51,660 bases of DNA from Clostridia bacterium (GCA_910574835.1 CAJTDE010000032.1:1-51660); one strand, 5' to 3'. Shown: positions 1 to 8,555, counted from the first letter of the stretch. The notes: a model not told the origin generated them from the letters alone. Translations and numbers: made by a program.

Positions 1-35
1 ACCGGTTGGTTATCCACCAACAAGAGACAAGTTGA

Positions 36-70
36 GTGAAAACAAATTTTTTATTTTCTCTGTTTTTCAC
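36..70 (-). terminator. Possible terminator after the restriction-modification pair
   Basis: Arms at 36-44 and 61-70 are complementary except for one bulged base and enclose an A/T-rich loop. The hairpin lies just beyond the stop codon of the minus-strand endonuclease gene. There is no clear T tract, so the call is weak. Nothing else was recognised in bases 1-76. Confidence 0.3.
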
Positions 71-76
71 AAAAAG

Positions 77-808
77 TCACATGGACTCTATCAGGGGTTC
101 TGAATAGTTACAAAATATGTTTGAATTTCCATATAAAGATATGACAGAAATACTCTCCAAGGTTCGCTCTAACGCATTTTGTAAACATCTCAAAAAAATT
201 TCCCATTGCTCTTTGTTATGATGTATTAAATAATCACCAATTTGCTGCAATTGATTTTTAGGCAATGCTTCAAGCTGTTCAACGCGGTTTTGCAATGCTT
301 CCTCTAGAGTATCTTCATCCCAATGCGCATCAATACCTTGCGAAGCAAATGCATCTTCAATCGCATGAATGGAAAAATATAATAACTTGAATCCTTCCGA
401 TCTCATTTGATTTAACGAATTTTCTGTAAATTCACCTGCTAAAACAGCACCATAAAAAGGGCCGTGCTCACTATAGCGGCTTACCAAAGGTTTAATGGCG
501 GCAGAAATTTCCTGAGCCTTATTTTTGGAATGTTTGGTATATCTTCGCCATGCCATTTCAATAAATGCTCTGGGATTTCCTGTTATTGTTTCCGAACCTT
601 TCTGTTCAATCACAATATCCAGCTTATGAGTATTTCCGTTAATATCAGTCCATTTTACTTCACTTTGATTGTTTCTTGCAGGTCTTGGATGTTTATAATC
701 TAAATACATATGATATTCATTTGCAATCGGCTTGCAATAGCGAATTAAAGTAGATTCTAATAAATCTCCAATGATTTGACCAAAACGATGTGCTGGTGAT
801 TTTGCCAT
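77..808 (-). CDS. Putative type II restriction endonuclease
   Basis: A 243-residue soluble protein encoded 7 bp downstream of a DNA methyltransferase gene on the same strand, the usual order of a type II restriction-modification operon. Candidate PD-(D/E)XK residues are Asp64 in a hydrophobic strand (KLDIVIEQ) and Glu84 in FIEMAWRRY, followed by a lysine-rich helix (KHSKNKAQEI). From family knowledge, segments like this recur in methylase-linked nucleases, so the role inferred is cleavage of unmethylated foreign DNA. The recognition site cannot be read from sequence. The start ATG (806-808) follows the methylase stop directly, suggesting translational coupling. The assignment rests mainly on linkage and on this one motif. 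Confidence 0.7.
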   Translation of the reverse strand: MAKSPAHRFGQIIGDLLESTLIRYCKPIANEYHMYLDYKHPRPARNNQSEVKWTDINGNTHKLDIVIEQKGSETITGNPRAFIEMAWRRYTKHSKNKAQEISAAIKPLVSRYSEHGPFYGAVLAGEFTENSLNQMRSEGFKLLYFSIHAIEDAFASQGIDAHWDEDTLEEALQNRVEQLEALPKNQLQQIGDYLIHHNKEQWEIFLRCLQNALERTLESISVISLYGNSNIFCNYSEPLIESM

Positions 809-815
809 TATACGA

Positions 816-2084
816 TTACCCCTTTACCCATAAACGGCCTTCTTTTAAAGGAACGTTATGCTTTCTGTTTTTCCATTTGACATTTCGATCTCTGGTTTTT
901 TCAAAATAATATTCTTTAAAACCTGCGGAAATAGCCAACCGGCCCAACCATTCATCTACAGGAACGTACACCCCATAGGGCGCGGAATCGCCGATAACAA
1001 AACAAACTATGGAGCCTTTTTTACAAACCGTTCTTAACTCCTGCCATACTTTAGCTAGGTCTAGAAAGTAAAGCGCTATCATAGTATAGTAGTTTTTCTT
1101 TCCGCCATGTTTCTCTTTTTCTAAATCTAATTTTGTGCATACATCTAATATCTCGTTATAGATTGGTTTAAGTAAAGGGTCTTTTAAATACTGATAGGTT
1201 TCTTTTTTTTCTTTTGAAACCATTTGGGAACAAGAACGAATCAATCCTGGCCTGATTTTATGTTGTAAATCTCCCCAAGAATTTATTTCACCTAATACGG
1301 ATAATTCCAGCCTTGTTGCATCTGCATAATCATAATTGTTTGCATATGGTGGAGATGTTATAACGAGATCGATACTATCTTTTTCTATTATGGATGGTTT
1401 TCTTGCATCTTGTTTTAGCAATGTGGCATATGTTTTTGCTTTGCTTTCTTGAAATATTTTCATATCTTCATACATTAAGTGAACTTGCTTAGAAAATGCG
1501 TCAAAAGCAGATAATACTTTGGCTTTTTTCTTGTTAGGTAATATATACTGCCATGTCGCAGTTCCCGCATGTGAAGATGCACGCAACATGGAAACAAAAG
1601 CCAGCCATGATAATTTGTATGAAAAAGAAGTATCGCATTTAGCGTATAATGCTTTTTTTAAATGATCAATTTCTTCCAGATTTTTTTCATCATAGCATTT
1701 TAGAACAATATCTGGATATTTATCAATTGTGGAATGGTCATTTTTTGCCTGCATCAAAATATCGTTAGATGTTTTTAAAAACAAATCTGCATCTGACTTC
1801 CAAAGTAATTTTATAGCTGCAATTTCATATATGAAAGGATGAGATTCATAGCCATATGAAATGACACCTAATTTATCACAGGATAATAGTGTTGTTCCTG
1901 AGCCTGCAAATGGATCAAGAACTTTAAAATTATCGTTATGGTTAGAGCTTGATAAGTGCGCCCTTACAGTTTCTTCTACCCATTGAGCCGAAAAACCGGC
2001 AGTATACCGAAACCACCTATGAATTGGCAATGATATATTATCTGCAAACGTAGAAGTTGTATCTGTTTGTAAAATTTCATTCAT
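816..2084 (-). CDS. Type II DNA methyltransferase (N4-cytosine/N6-adenine class)
   Basis: A 422-residue amino-methyltransferase. The AdoMet-binding motif DPFAGSGTT is at residues 57-65 and the catalytic TSPPY at 243-247. TSPPY is typical of enzymes that methylate exocyclic amino groups, often N4 of cytosine. Motif I precedes motif IV by about 175 residues, and that insert may carry target recognition. It should protect host DNA from the endonuclease encoded immediately downstream. The start at 2084 has a purine-rich AGAAAGG upstream on the minus strand; an alternative ATG at 2080 is in another frame. Both genes are A+T rich compared with the core genes from 6.8 kb onward, which fits horizontal acquisition. 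Confidence 0.88.
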   Translation of the reverse strand: MNEILQTDTTSTFADNISLPIHRWFRYTAGFSAQWVEETVRAHLSSSNHNDNFKVLDPFAGSGTTLLSCDKLGVISYGYESHPFIYEIAAIKLLWKSDADLFLKTSNDILMQAKNDHSTIDKYPDIVLKCYDEKNLEEIDHLKKALYAKCDTSFSYKLSWLAFVSMLRASSHAGTATWQYILPNKKKAKVLSAFDAFSKQVHLMYEDMKIFQESKAKTYATLLKQDARKPSIIEKDSIDLVITSPPYANNYDYADATRLELSVLGEINSWGDLQHKIRPGLIRSCSQMVSKEKKETYQYLKDPLLKPIYNEILDVCTKLDLEKEKHGGKKNYYTMIALYFLDLAKVWQELRTVCKKGSIVCFVIGDSAPYGVYVPVDEWLGRLAISAGFKEYYFEKTRDRNVKWKNRKHNVPLKEGRLWVKG

Positions 2085-2310
2085 GAAATAGAGGTACCTT
2101 TCTTAACAAACTTTTAACATGATATCACATTCTTATAGATATTTCCATACTTTTTTCGGAAGCAGATATTCATTTCCGCTGCTTCCCAAAGTAAATCAGG
2201 TATACTGACAATATCTCTTGCGACACAAATTTTAGAAGTTATTCTCATGATGTTATAGTGTACTTGCTGTTTCTCATAAAATTTAGGGAAAACATTAAAG
2301 GACAAAGTTT

Positions 2311-2475
2311 ATGCCAAAAATGGATAATTCTCCTACACCCGATATCCGGATATGCAGAGATAAAATGAGGCTGACAGTTATCAATATCTATCCCTCTTTT
2401 CAGAAAAAATCAGAACAGGAAACTCGACAGGAAATCGGGGCACAGCTCTATCAGATTTTCAAAAAATATGTGTAA
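2311..2475 (+). CDS. Small protein upstream of the serine recombinase
   Basis: A 54-codon reading frame (begins MPKMDNSPTP, ends IFKKYV) with AAAGGA about 9 bp before its ATG. It lies 76 bp upstream of the recombinase gene on the same strand. Small basic or amphipathic proteins commonly accompany recombinase genes in clostridial mobile elements, and this one may belong to that class (TnpW-like), but I do not recognise a defined family. There is no membrane segment or metal motif. Function unknown. Confidence 0.5.
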   Translation: MPKMDNSPTPDIRICRDKMRLTVINIYPSFQKKSEQETRQEIGAQLYQIFKKYV

Positions 2476-2551
2476 GTCCTTAGCAAAACAATCATGGAAA
2501 TGATATGAGCGTTTTGAGAATATATGTCTTATATTTTAGGAGGTAGATAAG

Positions 2552-4060
2552 ATGTATGATGCCTTATATGCAAGACAGTCAATTGAAAAAAAGGACAGTA
2601 TATCTGTAGAAAGTCAGCTTGAATATTGCAGATACGAAACCCACGGAGAAGCCTGTATCGAATATATGGACAAAGGATTTTCGGGCAAGGACATGAACCG
2701 TCCTGGCTTTGAAAATATGATGAATGATATTCGTGCAGGGAAAATCAAGCGTGTCATAGTCTACAAACTTGATCGTATCAGTCGTTCTATTCTGGATTTT
2801 GCAAATATGATGGAAACCTTTCAGCAATATCATGTGGAGTTTGTTTCTTCCACAGAAAAATTTGACACATCTGCACCGATTGGAAGAGCAATGTTAAACA
2901 TCTGTATTATATTCGCCCAACTGGAACGGGAAACCATACAAAAGCGGGTAACAGATGCTTATTATGCAAGATGCAAGCGCGGCTTCTACATGGGCGGACG
3001 TATTCCCTACGGCTACCGTCTGACGAATACGGTCATTGACAATATCCGCACTTCCATGTACGAAGAAGTCCTAGAAGAAAGCGAACAGCTGAAGCTGATT
3101 TACTCCATGTATGCGGACACGGACAATTCGCTTGGGGATATTGTGCGGTACTTAAATGAACATCAGATTAAAAATCTGCGCGGCGCAAACTGGAATACCG
3201 CCCGTATTAGTGAAATGCTCCGCAATCCCGTATATGTGCAAGCCGATATTGACGTGTATCAGTTTTTCCAAAGTCAAGGCACAAACATCTATAACCCGGC
3301 AAGTGATTTCATGGGTTACAATGCCTGCTATCTCTACAAAGGTACGGTTTCCACTTCAAGAAAGCAAAGTGACCTGTCTGACAAAGAGATTGTGCTTGCG
3401 CCGCATAAGGGTTTTATCCCCTCTAAGACATGGTTAGCCTGCCGCATACGGTGTCTGAACAGCCGACAGTCTACAAAGACCTGTAAACCCAAAAACTCAT
3501 GGCTTGTAGGTAAGGTAAAATGCGGCAACTGTGGTTATGCTCTGACAATCCGCAAGGCAAAAACAAAGTGGGGACGTTACTTTGTTTGCAGCCAGTCGGG
3601 AAGCCAAGGAGTGGGCTGTACAGGGGCAGGATGTACGGTTTATGCAGACGTTTTGGAAGAGTATATGTTTGGCGCAATCAAAGAAAGACTGTCGGAGTTT
3701 CAGAAACTTTCCTGTCTATCTGACACAGGGGAAGAACAAAAGCACATGATGAAAAAAATCCGTCTTACACAGATTGAGGAAGAAATTGAAGAACTTCTCT
3801 CCAAAGTGTCCGGGGCAAGCAGCGTTTTGATGAAATACATAGACGAAAAAGTATCAGAACTGGACGCAGAGCGAAAAGCCTTGCAGGAAGAAATCGTTAC
3901 GTCAAATGCCACAGACACAGAAGGCAGATTGAAGCAGATAGCTAATCATGTGAAAACATGGGAAACGCTTTCTTTTGAGGACAGACAGGCGGTGGTTGAC
4001 ATGCTAATCAAAGTCATTCGGATTGCAGATGGTAACATTCAAATCACTTGGAACATTTAA
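2552..4060 (+). CDS. Large serine recombinase (transposon/prophage integrase type)
   Basis: A 502-residue site-specific recombinase. The N-terminal resolvase domain holds the expected catalytic serine, Ser10, in LYARQS, and the DRISRS helix motif near residue 75. A recombinase domain follows (GGRIPYGYRL around 150), then a zinc-ribbon-like segment (CGNCGY, later CTGAGC) and a C-terminal coiled-coil tail. This is the large serine integrase architecture, which joins attP and attB without a high-energy intermediate. AGGAGGT at 2538-2544 sits 7 bp before the ATG. With the small upstream ORF and the restriction-modification pair it suggests that the left part of the window is an integrated element. 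I could not define the att sites. Confidence 0.93.
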   Translation: MYDALYARQSIEKKDSISVESQLEYCRYETHGEACIEYMDKGFSGKDMNRPGFENMMNDIRAGKIKRVIVYKLDRISRSILDFANMMETFQQYHVEFVSSTEKFDTSAPIGRAMLNICIIFAQLERETIQKRVTDAYYARCKRGFYMGGRIPYGYRLTNTVIDNIRTSMYEEVLEESEQLKLIYSMYADTDNSLGDIVRYLNEHQIKNLRGANWNTARISEMLRNPVYVQADIDVYQFFQSQGTNIYNPASDFMGYNACYLYKGTVSTSRKQSDLSDKEIVLAPHKGFIPSKTWLACRIRCLNSRQSTKTCKPKNSWLVGKVKCGNCGYALTIRKAKTKWGRYFVCSQSGSQGVGCTGAGCTVYADVLEEYMFGAIKERLSEFQKLSCLSDTGEEQKHMMKKIRLTQIEEEIEELLSKVSGASSVLMKYIDEKVSELDAERKALQEEIVTSNATDTEGRLKQIANHVKTWETLSFEDRQAVVDMLIKVIRIADGNIQITWNI

Positions 4061-4146
4061 CAAACAGCCATGAAAGTCTAAGACATACAGTTTTGAGCAA
4101 ACTTTAATAAAAATCTGTTGATAAGCCAATACTAAATACCTATAAT

Positions 4147-4186
4147 AGAGTAAATAATTCTATAAAAGCACAAAATTATTTACTCT
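4147..4186. repeat. 13-bp inverted repeat behind the recombinase
   Basis: Arms AGAGTAAATAATT (4147-4159) and its exact complement (4174-4186) are separated by 14 bp. It lies 87 bp after the recombinase stop. It could be a terminator without a T tract, a protein-binding palindrome, or part of an element end. Confidence 0.5.
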
Positions 4187-4231
4187 CGCGACATTCGCAA
4201 AATATGTGCGTAGGCGCCTCTGCTTGGCTCA

Positions 4232-4435
4232 TTGTTTGCAGAAATCAACAATCGAAGTGATAATATGGCACCTGCCGCACAGGCAATCAGAAATCAGGAA
4301 ATCCTAAAAACTGAATATTCCGAAAAATCCGCCATAGGCGCATTATTTGATGAACTTTCCAAGGAAATAGAAAGTCTGAAAAAAGGCGATGTATATACGA
4401 TTGATGAAGCTTGGGAGGAAATTGACAAAATGTAA
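4232..4435 (+). pseudogene. Antitoxin-like fragment (RelB/Phd type)
   Basis: The readable part ends in LKKGDVYTIDEAWEEIDKM and stops 5 bp before the ATG of a broken RelE/ParE-like toxin gene, the normal antitoxin-toxin order. The C-terminal half resembles the toxin-neutralising tail of small antitoxins. The first 25 or so residues look foreign to that family, and no good ribosome site precedes the ATG at 4232, so the N-terminal DNA-binding part has probably been replaced or lost. Class assignment is by context and general resemblance only. Confidence 0.45.
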
Positions 4436-4440
4436 AGCTT

Positions 4441-4735
4441 ATGGATAGACCTAAAAAATACAAAATCGTGATTTCCAAAGATGCGCTCTTGGATATTAAG
4501 ACAAAAAAAATATTCTCGACACCTTCAAATATCGTGAATATGCGGAAAATTTAAAAAAAGGATAAAGAAGGCAATCAAAGCACTGGATTCTTTCCCCAAA
4601 GGCTATGAAGCTACGGGATATGTGATTGAAGGATTAAGCGTTTATTTCAAGTCTTACAGTACATATTTAATCTTCTTTGTCGTGGAGCATTCCACCATTA
4701 CGGTAATCCGTGTCTTAAAAGATTGCATGTATTGA
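4441..4735 (+). pseudogene. RelE/ParE-type toxin, broken by two frameshifts
   Basis: Starting at ATG 4441 the frame reads MDRPKKYKIVISKDALLDIK. It then shifts at an A-run near 4500-4510 into ILDTFKYREYAENL, and shifts again at the A-run near 4552-4562 into KRIKKAIKALDSFPKGYE and on to RVLKDCMY and TGA (4733-4735). Joined, the three pieces give a normal-length (about 97 residues) RelE/ParE-superfamily toxin. Both breaks fall in homopolymer A tracts, so they are either real inactivation or assembly indels; two in one gene favours decay. Confidence 0.7.
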
Positions 4736-4767
4736 CAATCCATTATAAAGAAAATGCAGAAAATTAA

Positions 4768-4899
4768 CAGATAGATTTACTTCAATCCTCCCGTTTCGGT
4801 GAAGCCCTCCGCATCGTCCAGGATCATTTAGACGAAAGAAACTTCTATGCTTTCAACCCAGCTTTCGACACCAACGGCGGAAATCCTGGCTGTAAGTAG
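4768..4899 (+). pseudogene. C-terminal remnant of an unidentified protein
   Basis: An open stretch without a plausible start codon runs from 4768 to TAG at 4897-4899 and contains RFGEALRIVQDHLDERNFYA followed by FNPAFDTNGG. The composition is protein-like and ends cleanly, as expected for the tail of a gene whose front was deleted. I do not recognise the family. Confidence 0.35.
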
Positions 4900-5011
4900 A
4901 AATAAGCACTCGGAAGCGCTGCAAAGCTAAATTGTTTTGTGGCGCTTCTGCAATTTGACACATTGAATGGTATGACAATCAAACTATTATAAGGAAAAGG
5001 AGTGGGAAATC

Positions 5012-5051
5012 GGAAGGTGCGAAAGCATCCGGGACAGACACTGCACCTTCC
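5012..5051. terminator. Hairpin after the Spo0A-C gene
   Basis: GGAAGGTGC (5012-5020) pairs with GCACCTTCC (5043-5051). It lies just downstream of the minus-strand Spo0A-C gene stop. No long T run follows on either strand, so termination is inferred from position. The surrounding 4900-5063 bases hold nothing else I can support. Confidence 0.4.
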
Positions 5052-5063
5052 TCCATTCAAGAA

Positions 5064-5438
5064 TTACCTATACTTATAATCAGAATATAGAAAATGAAAC
5101 ACAATGATTGAAAGAAACTGGGAAACCGTGGGCTGTTTCTGGAGACTTTCAGATGATAAATCAGACAGAAGCTTGGAATGGCTGTCCCAAGAGATTCGGG
5201 CCACTGTGCGGATATTGCGTTCCACGCTGCCGACTGAGGTCCGGAAATTCTTTGCCACATCCGGATACAAGGATTTGGTAATGGAGATCAGTCGTTCCGG
5301 TTCTTTCATACAAAGGGCCACTGCGTAGGCAGCCTGGTAAAATCCGAGATAGTTCGGGGTAATACCGAGAAGCAGAAAAAAACGGTAGATTTCAGAGAAA
5401 TTTTGTTCGGAACTCAAATTCATTTGTACTTTCATCAT
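5064..5438 (-). CDS. Stand-alone Spo0A C-terminal (DNA-binding) domain protein
   Basis: A 124-residue protein whose residues 20-85 match the Spo0A effector domain: LLLGITPNYLGFYQ, then LYPDVAKNF, then VERNIRTVARISWD, the recognition-helix region that binds 0A boxes. The phosphorylated receiver domain of Spo0A is absent, so activity cannot be controlled by the usual phosphorelay. It could compete with or modulate Spo0A, or regulate a separate set of genes. AAAGGAGG on the minus strand (5443-5450) precedes two adjacent ATGs; the second (5433-5435) has the better spacing. The last 35 residues are hydrophobic and unlike Spo0A, which may reflect a frameshifted or unrelated tail. Confidence 0.82.
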   Translation of the reverse strand: MMKVQMNLSSEQNFSEIYRFFLLLGITPNYLGFYQAAYAVALCMKEPERLISITKSLYPDVAKNFRTSVGSVERNIRTVARISWDSHSKLLSDLSSESLQKQPTVSQFLSIIVFHFLYSDYKYR

Positions 5439-5671
5439 ATGTCCTCCTTTTTCTTAATTTTAATCTGAAAATATATGAAATAAAAGAGGAATATAGAGAC
5501 TTTTTTATAATAAAAAAGATAATTTGCGATAATATACTATAATAAGATAGAAAAGAGGAAAAATTATGATAAAATACGACAAAGTCATCTATAATGAATT
5601 GGAATAAATTTAAGGCGGCATAAAGAAAAAGTCCTAAAAAATCTATAGAATTAAGAATAGTTTTAAAAATA

Positions 5672-6511
5672 TCAAAGATAAAAAGCCGCATCCCTCCCTT
5701 CGGGCCAGCATTGGTAGCTATTGATTCGGGGCGCTTCAAAGTTCAAAAGCGGAATTGCAATCAAAGACTTTTCTTCCAGATAAGGCTTTACCAGGCCGGA
5801 GGGCAGAAAGCTGCATCCAATTCCCTCCAGCAGATAGGAAATCAGCTTCGTACTGTTGTCGATCTCAAAGGGAAACTGGTAAAAAGGCGGAAAAAGCTCC
5901 CGAATAAATTGCCCCACATCCTGAAGGGCAAAGTTACAGAACAGATAGTTAAGCTCCGCAAGCTCTTCCTTGTGGATACCTTTTTGATAATGGATATGTT
6001 TTCTCGATGTAACCAATAAAAGCTCATCTGTTCGGAGCTTGCGGCAGCAGAAGCCGGAGCGCAGAAGGGGCTGATAAGTGAAGGTCAGATCCAAAAGACC
6101 GTCCTGAAGCATCTGCAAGAGAGTGACAGAATGGCTGATAGTCACATTTACAGCATAATCCGTATTTTCTTTCATCATTTGAGTCAGCACCGGAGCCAAA
6201 TAACATTCATAGATGGTGTTGGTAGTTCCAAGACGCAGGGAAGCTCTGGAAAATGCCTGAGAATGCATTTCCCGTATGGACATTTCCTCCAGATCCACAA
6301 TTCGCTTTGCATAATCCTGAAACAGAATACCTTCCCGGGTAAGAGATATATTTTTTTTATTCCGGATAAAAAGCTGCTTTCCAACCTCCTTTTCAAGCTC
6401 CGCAATCCGGTTGGTGACTGTGGACTGGGCAATGTAGAGGAGGCTGGCAGTCTGAGTGAAGTTTTTTACATTGGCAAGGGTGAGAAAGGTTCGAAGATTT
6501 TGAGTGTCCAT
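5672..6511 (-). CDS. LysR-family transcriptional regulator
   Basis: A 279-residue LysR-type regulator. The winged helix-turn-helix occupies residues 1-60 (FLTLANVKNFTQTASLLYIA then QSTVTNRIAELEKEVG), followed by a linker helix and a periplasmic-binding-like effector domain. It is transcribed away from lysA with 270 bp between, the arrangement seen when a LysR protein controls its divergent neighbour, so lysine or diaminopimelate control of lysA is the likely job. AAAGGAAC on the minus strand precedes the start. A perfect palindrome in the shared promoter region (6591-6617) is a candidate binding site. The C-terminus is slightly short for the family (about 290-300 residues) but looks intact. 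Confidence 0.88.
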   Translation of the reverse strand: MDTQNLRTFLTLANVKNFTQTASLLYIAQSTVTNRIAELEKEVGKQLFIRNKKNISLTREGILFQDYAKRIVDLEEMSIREMHSQAFSRASLRLGTTNTIYECYLAPVLTQMMKENTDYAVNVTISHSVTLLQMLQDGLLDLTFTYQPLLRSGFCCRKLRTDELLLVTSRKHIHYQKGIHKEELAELNYLFCNFALQDVGQFIRELFPPFYQFPFEIDNSTKLISYLLEGIGCSFLPSGLVKPYLEEKSLIAIPLLNFEAPRINSYQCWPEGRDAAFYL

Positions 6512-6590
6512 GTGAGGTTCCTTTCTGTCTCATTTTTGCGGGTGGCAATCCGGGCGGACGTGACCTGAGAAGTAGTATCCAAAATCAAAC

Positions 6591-6617
6591 ATAATAATTT
6601 GAAAATCGAATTATTAT
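6591..6617. promoter_or_regulatory. Palindrome between lysR and lysA, candidate LysR site
   Basis: ATAATAATT (6591-6599) and its exact complement AATTATTAT (6609-6617) flank a 9-bp centre. Dyads of this size (T-N11-A core) are typical LysR operators. Location between the divergent genes supports the role; binding is inferred. Confidence 0.5.
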
Positions 6618-6702
6618 AATCAAAATTATTCGTTATACAAATAGTAAGCTTTGCGGTTATAATAGTCAAGAGCAAAAAAAGAGAATATTTTTTTATTTGC
6701 AG

Positions 6703-6731
6703 TTGCCATTTGGAATTGCTTTTGTTATAAA
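6703..6731 (+). promoter_or_regulatory. Sigma-A-type promoter of lysA
   Basis: TTGCCA (6703-6708) and TATAAA (6726-6731) are separated by 17 bp, close to the housekeeping consensus, about 50 bp before the lysA start. Confidence 0.6.
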
Positions 6732-6781
6732 TAAAGCGCGGATTGATTGTAAGAAAATGAAAACAGAAGGAGTATATACGG

Positions 6782-8050
6782 ATGAAAAAGGAACCATTTG
6801 TGACACTGGAACAGTTAAAGGAGATTATAAAGACCTACCCGACGCCTTTCTATCTCTATGATGAGAAGGGGATTCGGGAAAATGCCCGGGCTTTGAAGGA
6901 AGCATTTGCGTGGAATCCGGGATATAGGGAATATTTTGCGGTGAAGGCCACGCCTAACCCCTATTTAATTGAGATTTTGAAAGATTACGGCTGCGGCTGC
7001 GATTGTTCCTCTATGACGGAGCTGATGCTGTCCGACGCCATTGAGGTTAGGGGAGAGGATATTATGTTTTCCTCCAATGACACGCCGGCGGAGGAATTTG
7101 TCTATGCGGACAAGCTGGGGGCGATTATCAATCTGGACGATTATACCCACATTGATTTTCTGGAGCAGACCCTTGGATATATTCCGGAAACCATCAGCTG
7201 CCGTTACAATCCCGGCGGCGTGTTCCGGATCAGCAACGATATTATGGACAATCCCGGAGATTCCAAATACGGCATGACAAAGGAGCAGCTTTTTGACGCT
7301 TACCGGGTTTTGAAGGAAAAAGGGGCGAAGCGCTTTGGGCTTCACGCATTTCTGGCAAGCAATACGGTGACGAATGAATATTATCCTATGCTGGCCAAGG
7401 TACTCTTTGAAGTGGCCGCGGAGCTTAAGAAGGAGACAGGAGCGGACATCCGGTTTATCAATCTTTCCGGAGGCATAGGGATTCCCTACCGCCCGGATCA
7501 GGAGGTAAATGATATCCGCGCCATCGGCGAGGGCGTGCGGAAGGTGTACGAAGAAGTGCTGGTTCCGGCAGGCATGGGAGATGTGGCCATTTACACGGAG
7601 CTTGGCCGCTTTATGATGGGACCCTACGGCTGCCTTGTGACAAAGGCAATTCATGAGAAGCATACACATAAAGAATATATCGGCTGCGACGCCTGTGCGG
7701 TGAATCTTATGCGCCCAGCCATGTATGGGGCATACCATCATATTACGGTGATGGGAAAGGAAAATGAACCGCTGGATCATGTGTACGATGTAACGGGTTC
7801 CCTTTGTGAAAATAACGACAAGTTTGCCATTGACCGGGAGTTGCCGAAGATCGACAAAGGCGATCTGCTGGTGATTCATGACACGGGAGCACACGGTTTT
7901 GCTATGGGATACAATTACAACGGAAAGCTGAAATCCGCAGAGCTGCTCTTAAAGGAAGACGGCAGCGTGCAGCTTATCCGCAGAGCGGAGACGCCGAAGG
8001 ATTACTTCGCCACCTTTAACTGCTTTGATATTCTGAAGGATCTGGTGTAG
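6782..8050 (+). CDS. lysA: Diaminopimelate decarboxylase
   Basis: A 422-residue PLP-dependent fold-III decarboxylase that converts meso-diaminopimelate to lysine, the last step of lysine synthesis. Lys55 in YFAVKATPNP is the expected Schiff-base lysine. SKYGM (161-165) and the glycine loop SGGIG (229-233) bind the cofactor phosphate. Cys342-Glu343 (GSLCEN) is the catalytic Cys region donated across the dimer. Two spots depart from the classic enzyme: GLHAFLAS for GLHxHIGS and TELGR for EPGR. This variant form occurs in clostridial homologues annotated as LysA, but substrate preference is not certain from sequence. AGAAGGAG lies before the ATG, and the divergent LysR gene probably regulates it. 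Confidence 0.87.
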   Translation: MKKEPFVTLEQLKEIIKTYPTPFYLYDEKGIRENARALKEAFAWNPGYREYFAVKATPNPYLIEILKDYGCGCDCSSMTELMLSDAIEVRGEDIMFSSNDTPAEEFVYADKLGAIINLDDYTHIDFLEQTLGYIPETISCRYNPGGVFRISNDIMDNPGDSKYGMTKEQLFDAYRVLKEKGAKRFGLHAFLASNTVTNEYYPMLAKVLFEVAAELKKETGADIRFINLSGGIGIPYRPDQEVNDIRAIGEGVRKVYEEVLVPAGMGDVAIYTELGRFMMGPYGCLVTKAIHEKHTHKEYIGCDACAVNLMRPAMYGAYHHITVMGKENEPLDHVYDVTGSLCENNDKFAIDRELPKIDKGDLLVIHDTGAHGFAMGYNYNGKLKSAELLLKEDGSVQLIRRAETPKDYFATFNCFDILKDLV

Positions 8051-8126
8051 GTGTTTTCATTTTAAAGAAATATTAATAATTGCAGCTTCAGTAATATGCT
8101 ATACTAATGGAAAACAGCTATGTGCA

Positions 8127-8193
8127 ACAGTAATATCCTTCACAATGCTCAATTGATTTCATAAAGGAGTATTGAGAAGAATATTACGGAACT
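8127..8193 (+). repeat. Palindromic repeat, family C, copy 1 (short)
   Basis: The element starts ACAGTAATATCCTTCACAAT and ends AGAATATTACGGAACT, with imperfectly complementary arms. It ends 18 bp before the TTG start of the next gene, so it forms that gene's 5' leader. Related copies are at 14111-14161, 14183-14287, 14292-14396 and 18885-18986. Confidence 0.65.
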
Positions 8194-8210
8194 GGAACGG
8201 AGGAAATAAG

Positions 8211-8429
8211 TTGTTTGCCATATTAATAGGAATCCTGATGCTGATGATCTTTTGGAAGCTTTTGAAATTTGCGCTCAAGGCATCCTGGGGGCTTGTGAAA
8301 ATTCTTTTTACCATTGTGTTCCTGCCCCTGGTTCTGGTGGGGCTGATTCTCGCCGGTCTTGCCGCCTTTGCGGTTCCGGTGCTTCTTATACTGGGCGGAT
8401 ATGCCATGCTATGTTCAAAGAAATTGTAA
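8211..8429 (+). CDS. Small hydrophobic membrane protein
   Basis: A 72-residue protein with about two membrane helices (LFAILIGILMLMIFWKLL, then FTIVFLPLVLVGLILAGLAA continuing into VPVLLILGGYAML). I place the start at TTG 8211 because GGAGGA (8199-8204) lies 6 bp upstream. A longer frame from TTG 8172 would translate part of the palindromic repeat and has no sensible ribosome site. No family recognised; short proteins like this are frequent in clostridia. A terminator follows at 8468. Confidence 0.6.
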   Translation: MFAILIGILMLMIFWKLLKFALKASWGLVKILFTIVFLPLVLVGLILAGLAAFAVPVLLILGGYAMLCSKKL

Positions 8430-8467
8430 TAAAAGGGGCTGTTGCAAAATAGATGAGTAATCATTTA

Positions 8468-8489
8468 TGGAGCAATGGCTCCACTTTTA
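8468..8489 (+). terminator. Rho-independent terminator of the small membrane gene
   Basis: TGGAGC, loop AATG, GCTCCA, then CTTTTAT. Compact stem followed by a T-rich tract, 38 bp after the stop codon. Confidence 0.65.
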
Positions 8490-8503
8490 TGTCAGAAAAC
8501 AGA

Positions 8504-8555
8504 AAAGAGGGTGTTGCAAAATCATCAAATTAGATGATTGAGCGACACCCTCTTT
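8504..8555 (-). terminator. Terminator of the lipoprotein gene
   Basis: Fourteen-base arms (AAAGAGGGTGTTGC at 8504-8517 and its complement with one G-T pair at 8542-8555) contain a second nested ATCATC/GATGAT pairing. Read on the minus strand it is followed by TCTTTTCTGTTTT. The phrase GGTGTTGCAAAAT, with a near copy at 8438, also resembles some IS ends, so an IS-derived origin is possible. Confidence 0.55.

Noticed and set aside
2114-2305. 63-residue minus-strand frame upstream of the methyltransferase gene
   Set aside because: No ribosome site, no recognisable motif, cysteine and lysine pattern typical of chance A+T-rich frames.
6965-7894. 309-residue minus-strand frame opposite lysA
   Set aside because: Antisense shadow of a clear decarboxylase gene.
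8431-8530. Insertion sequence ends (GTTGCAAAAT repeated)
   Set aside because: Only two short similar phrases, no transposase or target duplication; better explained by back-to-back terminators.
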